Assembly: GCA_947396885.1 (NCBI GenBank)
Contig: OX377206.1
Location: 50,451,631-50,515,630, forward strand
Length of the DNA stretch: 64,000 bases
From: Heligmosomoides polygyrus polygyrus
Taxonomy: Eukaryota; Nematoda; Chromadorea; Rhabditida; Heligmosomidae
Reading direction: 5' to 3'
The notes beneath the pieces were generated by a model that searched no databases, was not told the origin of the DNA, and saw nothing but the letters and a program-made list of their open reading frames with translations. This document shows, piece by piece, positions 44,452-56,099 of the stretch (position 1 is the stretch's first letter; each line of letters starts with the position of its first letter). The translations under genes and the position numbers were made by a program.

Positions 44452-47085
44452 CGTGGTTGGCATAATAGTCTGCGAACGGTTTCGAGACGCGATTACAAGC
44501 ATGGAACGTTTCAATGACCGCTTGATGAAGGTCGTCATCGCTGTGGAACGTCGGCGGTATCATCTTTTCTTTGCATACGCTCCACAGACTGGTTGCCCTG
44601 AGCGAGCCAAGAATGAATTTTGGAGCCTGCATGATAAGAAGACAGCAAAGGTGCCATCACATACCGTAATCATTGTCGCAGATGAACTTGACGAGCACGT
44701 TGGCCCTGCGAAAGAGGGGGACGGCTGTCATGGTGGTCTCGGTCCAAGAAGTCGAGGGTCCTTGGTTTTGGTCCACGTAACGCTGATGGTGAGCGTATCC
44801 TCGAATACGTGGAGTCGCACGACCTCACCATCGTGAACACCAGATTCCGAAAACGTGAATATCACCTTATCTCATTTTACAGCGAGAATTCTTAAACGCA
44901 GATCGACTTTGTCCCTGTGCGAAATCGTGACCAAGGGCTTGTCACGGACGCGAAGGTCGTGCCGTATGAAACGGTTGCCACACAAGACCGCCCACTGATC
45001 TGCACTATTAAGATCACACCATCGCTGTTTAAGCAGGTCAAACGGAGCGATCCGTCAAGGATCAAGTGGTGGCGACTGCAAGAGAAGGAAGCAGTTGTGA
45101 CTTCGCGCATTCGGTTGCCGACGGTTACGACCGTCGACGAGACATGGCAAAGACGAGGCGATACTCAGTGCTGCGCGTTATAAACTCGGCACTACGAAAC
45201 CGGGATGGCCTAATGTCGATAAGCAAACGTGGCTGTGGACTAAAAGTCAAGAAAAAAGTTCGAGAGAAGAAGAGATTATACCACGAATTCCTCGGCGATA
45301 AGACAGCCGACAAATGGCGTCTGTATCAGAAAGCCACTATGAAGGTGGTAGCCGTTGCAAGAGCCATTCATTAAAATGATGTCAACGGGAAGCTTGAGTC
45401 GCGCGATGACGAGCGATTCCTTTGTCGACTCGCGAAGGTCCGTCATCGCCGGACTGAGGATGTTTAGGAGTTCTTTGGCATCAACGATTAGAACAGTCAT
45501 CTACTCATGGACCGCAAGATGGGTTTGAATCGATGGTGCACCTACTTTGAGGAAGCCTCGACAGTAGAGTTTGCTCATCCGGGCATTCCTTCTTCCCTTC
45601 CTGTATACAGTTTCGATCAGAAAATCACCTTAGAGGAGACAGAAACGGCTCTGAAGAAGATGAAGCTAGGCAAGGCGACGGACCCCGATGGCTTGGCGGG
45701 CAACTTGTGGAAGTTGAAATCCTGGTACACAACGAACTGGCTGGCGACGTTCTTCAACCAGGTTTTTGCGGAGGAGAAAGTGCTCGATATTTGGCAGAGA
45801 AGCACGACGCTTCCAATTTGGAAGAAGAAGGACAGTCCGGCAGACTGCGCAAACTACCGTCCAATCCGATTGCTTTCGCATAACATGAAGATCTTCGGAC
45901 GGATCGTCGACGGGCGCATTCTTGGTATCGCCCAGCTCTCTACCAACCAGCGCGGCTTCGTAGCTGGTTGTGACGCAGTCGATGCCATGCACGTCGTTCG
46001 TCTTCTGATAGAAAAACACGGGGAGAAACAAAAGGCGGGTTATCTTGCTTTCCTGGGTTTGGAGGGCTTTGATCGCGTCCCGCATGTGATATGGTATGCC
46101 TTACAAGAACACGGAGTCTCCGAAAAGCTCATAGAGTGGGTACGAATACTGCACTTTTGTTCAAATAGTCGAGTGCAAGCTGCTGCAGGTACGTCGATGG
46201 GGTTTCCGATCTTTACGAGTACATCAAGGGTCTGCGCTCTCCGCACAACTCTTCGTCGTCGTTATGGATGCCATACCGCAGGATTTTCAGCAGCCTGTTG
46301 TTTGGACGTTGGTTTATGCTGATGATATAATACTAGCTATCGACGAAAGTGTTGAACTCCAGAGGCAGGTACAAGCGTGGTGCGATAGTAAGGTGAGATT
46401 TGGGCTCAAGCTCAACGTCAAGAAAACTGAGTACCTAACCACTGACCAAAATGAGTCTCGCACCATTAAGGTGAACGCCGTTGAGTTAACACGTACTTCG
46501 GTTTTCAAGTACTTGGGATCAGCAGTTGCGTCCAATGGTAGTGCACTCGTTGAAGTGAACTCACTAATGAATGCGGCTTGGCCCAAATGGCGTTCCCTGA
46601 AGGGAGTGCTCTGCGACAAGAAGATAGCAGAGCGCTCCAAGTCGAAGAATTACAGAGCAGTCGTCCGAACTGTAGTTATTTACGGAGCTGAGTGCTGGCC
46701 CGTTACTAAAGGAATTGAAAGACGCTTAAGCGTAATGGAAACGAAGATGCTGCGTTGAACGGCCGAAGTTACGGGTTTGGATCGAATACGCAACGACTCC
46801 ATATGGTAGAAGTTCGGTGTCACCCTGATGTTTAAGAAGATGCGCGAAGCTCGCCTGCGAGGTTACGACCACGTCCTTCGCGCAAAATATAACACCGTCC
46901 GAAAGTCTGGTCTTAACCTTGATGTACCCGATAGGTGGGCGAATAAAACAGTGGTGGATTGATACGCTGCATCAGGACCTGAAGATGGCATGGTTACACC
47001 CTAATCGATCGGGAAAAGTGGCGTCAACATTCCGATAAAGCGAACCCCGCAACTAAGCGGAACAAACGCTGAAGAAGAAGAAGTA
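44452..47085 (+). mobile_element. 5'-truncated second-lineage RTE copy, decayed
   Basis: Begins inside the endonuclease (VGIIVCERFRDAI) and runs collinearly with the 52132 copy to the 3' AAGAAGAAGAAG tail. Recognisable: YHLFFAYAPQTGC, ANYRPIRLLSHNMKIF, VAGCDAVDAMHVVRLL, WTLVYADDIILAI (catalytic Asp pair at about 46318-46326) and LNVKKTEYLTT. Frames are cut by several stops and shifts (44836, 45374, 46322, 46758). No clear target duplication. It cuts the Pao gag at 44450. This is the oldest-looking of the three copies of its lineage. Confidence 0.88.
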
Positions 47086-49479
47086 AAGCCTTTGCGAATG
47101 GCCGTTGAAGATATCGACCCTCCACCCCTCCCGCCCCCTCTTACAATATTAAACACATCGAAGGAGAAAAGCTTAGATTCTATAGCCTTGTAATAACCAG
47201 TGCCTGAAATTTTATGAAGCTCTAGTTTTGCTTCATAAAGTCGTTTTGTTCAGGTGGAAAATAAATATTATATCTCCAGGATAAATCAATTCTTCGTATG
47301 CAATCGACGAAGTCAGGGAACGCAGTTGCCAGCACGTAAACACTCATAACTCGGAGAGTTTTTGGAGCCTCTGAAAAACTAATCACGATTCTAAAATACA
47401 ACAGAATAAGAAAGCTTCTAGGGTTGGAAAAAGTGTAAGCTGGGGAAGTTCGATTTTTGCAACGCTCTTTTCAGCAAAGAACACAAATCGATAACACTGG
47501 TCATATATTAAAGAAGATCGTCTCCGAAATTTTTTCTACCGTGTAGTGGTCAGGGTTTGAAATTAAATGTGCAAGAATTCACCTATAGAAGTCGTCCCCT
47601 GCAGATAGAACATAACTTTATTCTCATGAAGAACGACGATTTTAAACACGAACTATATCGGAGATCGGTGCAGAAACGAGATTTTTACTGTATAATAAAT
47701 AAGACACAACTTTTTTTGAGGTGCGATTTCACCAATGCAATGACTCCTCCAAGGAGAAAAAATGCACTTCCGCTACAAGTCAATTATTCGGTTACGTCTC
47801 CCTGATCGATTCGAAGAGTGCTTCGAAAAATCTGCATATACTGTAAAAATCTTATAAATTTTAAAATAACTATTTGTGCTCACTTATGTGTCGAAAAAAT
47901 GTGTCATGTCATGAAATTCTGCCCAAATCGGCACAAAATTGATGCTGTCCTGATTGATTCGAAGACTGCTCCAAGAAGACCTTTTTCTAACTGTAGAGCA
48001 ATTAGCATTCAAGACATTACAGGATGCAACTCTATGCTCATAGCATGTCTCCGTTGCCATACATAAAAGAGGAAGGCATGAGCCATGTCCATCACAATCC
48101 CTGTCCGTGTGCTGCCCAAAGCCACTGCTGATGACGCATGAACCGTAAACAGGGCGTTGTGGCATGCCCGCGGAAACAATCAGCTGCAGACGGGTGGTGA
48201 GCAAAGAGCGGTTTCGAATTAAATATCTATTCGTTGTCGGCAATTTTTCTTCTCAGTTGTTGCTGTGTGGTGCCCCAAATTGAAACTGTGCTGGCAAGTT
48301 GAAATATTTTCCGCATTTGCGCTGTAGCATAAGGGCAGTTGTGAAACGGCATAGGATTGCGATCTATCAACGCTTCATATTTTTCTGCGAAGCAATGTCC
48401 ACCGCTGCTTTTTTACCCCCCCCCCCTCTTCTCGTTGCTTTTCTTCTTGTTGCCGGTGAAATATATATATATATCACTCAGCTCCAATTCTAATAAAACA
48501 ATTTCTTTGTCCTGAGCCTTCTGGCTACTTTTTGCATTCCTATTTCTATCTACTATTCTACTCTACTATCTAATCTACTTCTTACTGCATTTCTGTGTTT
48601 TGTGCACTACCGCTTACCTTTTCCTCACTCTCTCTGCATGTGTTGCGATCTATGCACATGCTACCTTAGCCCTTCCAATCACAAAGATTTTCGTTTGATC
48701 CCCTTCATTTTTTATAATGCTCTTTGTCATTTCCCTTGTATTCATTACTGCCTCATCTCCTATCACACCATATATAGAGACCGAAAGCATGAGTCACTGG
48801 CAGTGTTACGTTCTTCTAGAACTTTCTCTCGTATCATATAAATGGACCCCTCCATTCTTTCGGCGATTTGCCAAGTTTGCAGATAATATGAAAAAATATC
48901 AGTGATAGCACATGTAACAGTGCCAAATTTTGCAAGTTCATTGAAAACCCTTTGACCCGAATTAGCGATGAATGACGCGTGGCTGGTCATGGACAACGCC
49001 AGGATTTACAAAGAAGAAAGAAGAATTATAGGACAATCCTACACATTAAAGTTTTTATCCCGCTTGATCCTGCGGGAAACGTTTTTTTCTTCAAAAGTGA
49101 AGTCTACGGCGAGGGGTCTCCTATATGATCCAGTCGCGGAAGATACAACAGTACATGAATTACTTTCACTTGCTCATTGTGATACTTTGAACAGTTGTTG
49201 TTGTATTGCCGTACTGTTTATCGTACGGCATAGTAGTACCGCTAAATTTGCTTATTTTGTTCTTGCATCACATTATCATTGGAGTACTTGACTTGCTAGT
49301 TGTTTCTAATTTTCGTTTGATAGCTTTTTTGATATGCTTTACTTATTTGAGAAGACGTAAACATTGAAGCGTACAACTTGCAAAGAAGAAATTTGACTCG
49401 AAAGTCGTTGAGTTTGATTTGAGAAACGTTGAGAAATTATGCATTTGATTTGAAACACGGATAACATCAGTATACTCTC
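47086..49479. other. No gene recognised; weak satellite-like similarity and an AT microsatellite
   Basis: 47330-47430 has ACTCATAACTCGGAGAGTTTTT followed by a GAAAAACTAAT block, similar to the repeat family at 10480-12481. 47700-47990 has two GATTGATTCGAAGA-like units. (AT)n occurs near 48460. The remaining sequence has no supported gene. Confidence 0.4.
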
Positions 49480-49986
49480 CACCATTTAGGGTGTCCAGTC
49501 GTCAAGACATTGAGGCATAGCAGTTACTGTAGAATTCCTGTTGTAGTCTACGTCATGCAGCCGTGTTTCACCATGATTCTATTTGCATTTCTTTGCACTC
49601 CACACTGATGTGTGTAATTGCAGTTTTCCATTTTGTGTAGCATTTTTTCAGTTGTGCCATGGGAGTGTTGTGGCCTACGTCTCGTAGCCGCAACGCTTAG
49701 TCATCTGGCTTAAGGAGTGGCCTGTTCATCGACTGATAGAGGCATTTGCTGTGTGTAGGGAGGACTGTGAAGGCCTCCGTTTCGATTTGTTGTTTTGATT
49801 TCGCGTAGCGCTTTGAAATAAATTGTAGGAAAATACAGTGAAAGGTAAAGAAAGAGAAAGGCTGGTGCATCGGCCAATCGGATCAGTTAGCCCGCGTGGC
49901 AGAGTACGAATCAGCCTGTTCTCCCTTATATTAAGGCCAAGAACCGCTGATTCCTCCAAAGAGCAGCTTATCACAATCACAACAAA
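49480..49986 (+). other. Probable leader or LTR of the plus-strand BEL/Pao remnant
   Basis: This stretch leads into the gag frame at 49987. The ATG is preceded by ACAATCACAACAAA. No second copy exists in the window, so an LTR cannot be demonstrated. Confidence 0.3.
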
Positions 49987-51960
49987 ATGAGCGAAATCAT
50001 GCTCTTACTACAATGCCTAGAAGATGAAAACACAGCGCTGCAAACGGTAGTTGACCTCTACAAGGAAACTGCTGGGCCAAACAAACCGCCACAACAGGAG
50101 CATGCCCTTCGAGTCTATTGTGAACGTAGAGAATGTGAACTACAAATTGCGCTCAGTAGTGTCGAGAACAAACTGTCAGCGCTTTTAGAGGTTTACTAGA
50201 ACATCACGCAGATCTACAAAAAAGCATCCAAACCCGAGAAAAAGGATATGCTTGCAGAGATGGAACAACTGAAGTAAAAGGCAAACTTCCGTGTTCTCAA
50301 ACAGGAAGCTGAGTACATTGTCATGCGCCTAAAAGACAGACTGCACGAATTCAACACGCAATTCACTATTGTAGATCTACGACAGTCGCACATACCAGCT
50401 GCAGCTCAAGGCGAGGAAGGAGTAGAACCGCGCGATGATGATGAATATGATAATATTGATCCGTGCGGCTTACTTCAGGGTTTCACTCGCGAACGACCAA
50501 AAGAGGGTCTAGCCACCCACAACTCAAGCTCACAACAGCACCTCGAGCTGTCGCTAACGCTTAAAGTGAATTACCCAAACCTTAAGCCCCCACATTTTGA
50601 CGGTGATAATGAGTCATGCGAGGAATATTTTGGACACGTTTTCACTCATAATTGATCGGAACACTCAGATGTGATCTGGAAAAAAATTCTGTACCTCAAA
50701 GACTCAATCCAAGGCAAGGCTCAGAATGCAATAAAGAGCATCCCATGCAAAGCTCCAACTACATACTAATTGTTGTTTTTGTTTTGTTTGCACTGCAAAA
50801 GAAGTATGGAAACAAAGGAAACAACAGAAAACAAATAGTTCAAAGGCTTCTGGCTATATCAAAAGCAACGTCTGGAGCAGAAAAGTACGTCGAAACGCTG
50901 GAAAAGATACAAGATCTCGTCTTCCAAATGATCGCAACGGGATACAATATCCGAAAAAGCATGATCCCTTATGGATCGATACCATTCTCGCAAAATTTCT
51001 ATACGAGATCATCAAACACTTACGTATCAAGTGATCTGAGAGAGACCGCCGGTACTCTGCTGGAAAACCTCAGGAGAACGTCTTTTCCAGAGCCTTGTTG
51101 GAAAATCGACATTCCTCACTGAGATCAGCGCACGTTGGCTCCACAGATGTGGTGGCACGCGTAAAAACGACTGAAACTACGGAACTGCGGAAAGCTTTTT
51201 TGGCCACAGGACGAATCGTAGGAGCGAGGGCTACCGCACAGTGAAAACACCCTTCGACCGCACGAAAGCATTGAGGGGACAAGTAGTTTGTCGGAAATGC
51301 TGAGGGACCACAGAAGTCGCATTTGCGCACAGGAAAGCTGCTCCAAATGTGGCGGAGACCACCATAGTTCGCTCTGAAGTAAGGAAGAGCAACTAGTACT
51401 TTCGATGACAGAGAGACCTCTGAAAGCAAAAAACTTCGGGCGTGTTCGTCCAGACAAGCAAGAAAGTGGTATAACGCAGCTTAAAGCCAAGGATCGTAAC
51501 CAGTCAAGCAGCATAGCTGCAGGCATGGAACAATCACCCGGCGCGGTGTGGCGCAAAGCGAAGAAAAGTCTCTCAATAGTTTTTCTAATCAAGCTGACGA
51601 GAAAAACCACCAGAAGCAACTGATTCTCATAACGGTGGAAACACAGGTCAAAAATAATAGCACAGCCACATACAAAACTGTGCTTATTTTTTGGACTCGG
51701 GAGCTCAGTGCAATCTGATAGATGCAAAGTTGGCAAACAGGCTTGCACTAGAGCATGGCGAACTCTTCCAATGCACAGTGTACGGCACTGGGGGAACTGT
51801 AGAAATATACCGGGCACAAAAGGTAACGGCCATGTTCAGAACGAGATTCGGCGAAAGTCTATCACTAACACTAAGCACCAAACCAGTGCTTACCAGTGGT
51901 TTTTCAGATGCCACTCTAACACATTCCGACGTGCTGTTCCTCAAGGACAACAAATTTTTT
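49987..51960 (+). pseudogene. BEL/Pao gag-protease remnant
   Basis: The frame from 49987 runs to 50655 with two internal stops (TAG 50197-50199 and TAA 50275-50277). It begins with a helical, charged segment and ends at LKPPHFDGDNESCEEYF, the DUF1759-type gag signature. After a shift come KILYLKDSIQGKAQNAIKS and KKYGNKGNNRKQIVQRLL. 51691 onward carries LDSGAQCNLIDAKLANRLAL, an aspartic-protease active site of Pao type (D-S-G). RT should follow, but similarity fades before the RTE at 52132. The element is different from the minus-strand one, judging by sequence divergence. Inactive. Confidence 0.75.
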
Positions 51961-52131
51961 TCGAATTGCTATCGATGCCGCCCGAAAGCGCTGTCCACCA
52001 CGCGGCGGCGTGGCGTCTTCGCTTGGCTGTGGGTGGGAGAGCGTGTTGTGGTTACGCAACACAATCACAGTGGATGTCTTTGTTGCCGGCTCCTAGGCGT
52101 TGGTTTCTTGTGTATATGTCGCGAGTAAATC

Positions 52132-55100
52132 GGTGGCGATGTCCGTTCCTCCACGTGGTGCCACTGGAAACTGTTCGCTCTGCGAGCTAAGCCGATCACG
52201 GACATTCGATTGCAGGCAACAGGCCATTGTGACAGGCCGGCCTACGAAGATCCATGTCACATCACATGGTGTATGACTGTTCAGGTTTATCGAGATAGTG
52301 CTACGGCGTCCGCGGGAACCGACGCGCACTCGCAGAGCCCGGCGAGTGTGGAAAGTATGCGAGGGTCCCTGATGCGAGGACGGCATCGGGGGGCAACTGA
52401 GTTAGTCCGAAAGTCCCGTAACGTAAGCAGGACCCGCGTGGCTACGCTGAATGTGGTACGTTGACGGGCCGCTCGTGCGAGTTGGTTGAAGCACTGGAGC
52501 GTAGAAGAGTTGATTTCTGTGCGGTGCAGGAGACGAGGTGGTCCTGCCGCAAGTCAAGGGACATAGGACGAGGCTTCAAGGCCGTTCTATGTGGAAGTCC
52601 CACGACCACCAGTGGTGTCGGAATAATCGTCTCCGAACGATTTCGTGACTCGATTGTAAGCGTCGAGCGCTTTGACGGTCGATTGATGAAGATCGTTGTC
52701 GCCGTGAAGGAGCGACTCTATCACTTCTTCTCTGCGTATGCTCCGCAGACTGGCTGCTCGGATCAAGCAAAGGAAGAGTTTTGGAGCCTGCTTTATGAGA
52801 AGACAGCAGAGGTACCGTCGAAAGATGTCATCATAGTCGCTGGTGACCTCAACGGGCACGTCGGCGCGACGAAAGACGGGTACGGCTGTCATGGTGGTTC
52901 GGATACGGGTCGCGTAACGCAGATGGTGAGCGTATCCTTGAATATGCGGAATCGCACAACCTCACCATAGTGAAACCGTATTTCGCAAACGCGATTCCCA
53001 CCTCATCTCGTTCTATAGTGGGAACACCAGGACTCAGATAGATTTTGTCCTTGTGAAGGATCGAGACCGAAGTCTTGTCACAGACGCGAAGGTCGTGCCG
53101 TATGAGACGGTCGCCCCACAGCATCGACCGCTGATCTGTACTTTAAAGATCGCCCCTCCGAGGCTGAAGCAGGTCGAGCGATGCGGTGCACCAAGAATCA
53201 AGTGGTGGCGAATGAAAGAGAAGGAAGCAGCTGTGATTTCTCGCGTGCGGTTACCGACAGTGACAACTGTCGACGAAACTTGGGAGAAGGCCACCGACGC
53301 GATTCGTCACGCTGCACGGTCGAAGCTCGGCATCACGAAGCCTGGACGACGGAAGGTCGACAAGCAGGCCTGGCTGTGGACAGATGACGTGAAAGCCAAA
53401 GTTCGAGAGAAGAAGACGCTATATCACGTGTTTCTCGGCGAAAAGACAGCCGATAACTGGCGGAAGTACCAAGAAGCGAAGAAAGCTGCAAAGAAGGCAG
53501 TGGCTGTTGCAAAAGCCACTCATTACGGAGATGTCAACGAGAAGCTCGAGTCGCGCGATGGTGAGCGGTATCTGTACCGACTCGCAAAGAATCGCCATCG
53601 CCAGACTGAGGACATCGAGAAGTTCTTCGGCATCAATGATGAGAACGGCCATCTTCTTATGGACCGCAAGAAGGCATTGAAGCGATGGCGCGATTACTTT
53701 GAGGAAATTTCTACAGTAGAATTTCCTCATCCAGCCATCCCCTCAACGGCTCCAACCCACGGCCCCGTTCAGAAGATCACCGTGGAGGAGATTGAAGCGG
53801 CTTTGAAGAAGATGAGGCCAGGCAAAGCGACTGGGCCCGACGACGTGGCAGCAGAACTGTGGAAGTCGAAGTTTTGGTACCCTGCTGAGTGGTTGGCGAA
53901 GTTCTTTAATCAGGTTGTGGCGGAGAAAAAAGTGCCTGAGTGTTGGCGCCAAAGTACGACGATTCCGATTTGGAAGAAGAAGGGCAGTCCTGCAGACTGC
54001 TCCAATTACCGTCCGATTCGCTTGCTTTCGCACAGCATGAAGATCTTTGAGCGAATTATCGACGGACGAATTCGTGACATCGTCCAGCTGTCCAGCAATC
54101 AGTGCGGCTTCGTGGCTGGCTGTGGCACCATTGATGCCATTCACGCCGCTCGCCTCCTGATAGAGAAGCATCGCGAGAAACAGAAGTCGGTGCATATTGC
54201 CTTCCTCGACTTGGAGAAGGCCTTTGACCGCGTACCGCATGAAGTGATATGGTACGAATTGCGACATCATGGAGTTCCTGAAGAGCTCATAGAGTGGGTG
54301 CGAATTCTCTACTCTTGTCCAAAGAGTCGAGTTCAAGCTGCAGCTGGAACCTCGATGGAGTTTCCCATCTCTGTCGGGGTACATCATAGTTCTGCGCTTT
54401 CCCCACTCCTCTTTGTTGTCGTCATGGATGCTATCACACGAGATCTTCAGAACCCCGTCCCTTGGACGTTGCTTTATGCTGATGACGTAATGCTCGCTAG
54501 CGAAGATAAAGGTGAACTCGAGCGAAAGGTGCAAGCTTGGTGTGATCGCTTGGAGCGGTTTGGACTCAAATTGAACGTGAAGAAGACCGAATATCTAACG
54601 ACGGACGTTACTGAGTCCAGCTCCATCAAGGTTAACGGCATCGAGCTCGCGCGCACTTCGGTCTTTAAGTACCTGGGATCAGCAGTCACGTCTGACGGCA
54701 AACTGATGATTGAAGTGAATTCACGCGTGAGTGCAGCTTGGTCCAAGTGGCGCTCGTTGACTGGGGTGCTCTGCGATAGGAAGATACCGGAGCGCTTGAA
54801 GTCGAAGATATACAGAGCAGTCGTCCGGCCAGTAGCGATGTACGGCGCTGAGTGTTGGCCTGCGACCAAGGAAGTTGAAACGCGCCTCAGCGTCATGGAG
54901 ACGAAGATGCTGCGCTGGACGGCTGGAGTCACGCGCATGGACCGCATTCGAAACGATGCTATTCGGCAGAAGTTCGGTGTCGCGCCGATAGCCGACAAGA
55001 TGCGCGAAGCTCGCTTGCGATGGTACGTCCACGTTCTGCGTGGAAAGGAAGACAGCGTCCGCAAGATAGGCCTAAACTTCGAGGTAGTTGGAAAGCGGCC

Positions 55101-55271
55101 TAGAAGGCGCCCAAAGCAGCGCTGGGCTGATACGTTACATGCGGACCTGAAGATTACTGGTGTTTACCCTGATCTAGCGCTGGATCGGGAAAGGTGGCGT
55201 CATAACACCAGAATAGCGGACCCCGCTACTATGCGGGACGAACGCTGAAGAAGAAGAAGAAGAAGAAGAAG
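52132..55271 (+). mobile_element. Full-length second-lineage RTE, 16-bp target-site duplication
   Basis: ATGTCGCGAGTAAATC lies at 52116-52131 and 55272-55287. The insertion is 3140 bp and ends in a run of about eight AAG triplets, the RTE-style simple-repeat tail. It starts with the same GGTGGCGATGTCCGTTCC as the 37125 copy, so the 5' end of this family is well defined. It is the best preserved copy of its lineage in the window. Confidence 0.94.
52360..55248 (+). pseudogene. Second-lineage RTE endonuclease-reverse transcriptase with three one-base deletions
   Basis: Compared with 37266 onward, single bases are missing near 52456 (GGG to GG), 52897 (TTT to TT) and 52972, all in the endonuclease half. 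From 53053 to 55248 the frame is open for 731 residues: the end of the endonuclease, a Lys-rich linker, and RT motifs TGPDDVAAELW, YRPIRLLSHSMKI, FLDLEKAFDRV (catalytic Asp), VGVHHSSALSPLLF, LLYADDVMLA (catalytic Asp pair) and LNVKKTEYLTT, then the C-terminal basic domain. The usual QG in the VHQGSALSP motif reads HS. The three losses in runs or repeats could be old mutations or sequencing errors. If errors, this would be an intact element. Confidence 0.85.
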
Positions 55272-55287
55272 ATGTCGCGAGTAAATC

Positions 55288-56099
55288 CACCGTACTACAA
55301 CTGCATCAAGCCTTTGCTGCAGAATTTGAACGGGTATTCTTGCCGCACAGCTAAATTTGGCGAGATTTCACAGTCAACGACGTAGTAAGACGGTGCATTG
55401 CAGATGTCAAGCGCCACTGTTATAACGATCCATGGGATCGAAAACATGATCCTGGAAGAGCCGCCACAAGCAGATCAGCTCCCAGCCACCAAGGCGATGA
55501 TCAAGCGTCTTATAGCGAAAATGATGGGATGGGCAAAAAGGGCTCGTGCAGCTAACGGACGTGGTAAAGGAAGCGCGGGACAGGCTAGTGCATCGAAATG
55601 CCGCTCGATATGTTTCCGCTGTGCAACGCATTAGGCTTTCACCAGTGCTTTGTAGTACGGATGGAAAGGCTGCGAATGCGGTCCGTATACCAGTGAGGTC
55701 GTAACCCCACGCGTTGCAGGCGAAGTAGAGCTAGAAAACTGGTAGAGCGCCGGTCTACGAACGATTTCTGTGGATTTCGGTGATGTGGTCTATCATGCGG
55801 ATTCCGATCCGATAACACCTGCTCAGGGTAAGCGGCTGAAAGAGGCATGGTAATGAAACGCAATCAAAGATTTCATCTGAATGTTTCAGCAAGGAAGGAT
55901 GAGTACACTGTCGCTTCCGACGAGGGCTGCGAGTCAGTTAGCGTCCAGATTGTACAGAGCCCAGGTGGGTCTTCTAATGCAGAAGAAACGATAGGCGCGA
56001 TGTTTGCGACAATTACCCTATCCAACGTAGAGGCGTACAGGGACCTTTAGGAAAAGAACTTCATCGACTTTGTGCTGAAACTCCCCATGAAATACGGAA
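55288..56099 (+). other. Sequence continuing the RTE target, unrecognised
   Basis: Continues the DNA interrupted by the RTE. Short frames at 55398-55634 and 55847-56050 lack motifs I know. It could be decayed Pao pol or another retroelement. The 55847 frame (67 residues) reads like a normal soluble protein segment but has no support. Confidence 0.3.

Noticed and set aside
48968..49291. 107-codon frame beginning MNDAWLVMDNARIYK, resembling a DDE transposase second-Asp motif
   Set aside because: Only one short motif matches; no first Asp, no Glu region and no inverted ends nearby.
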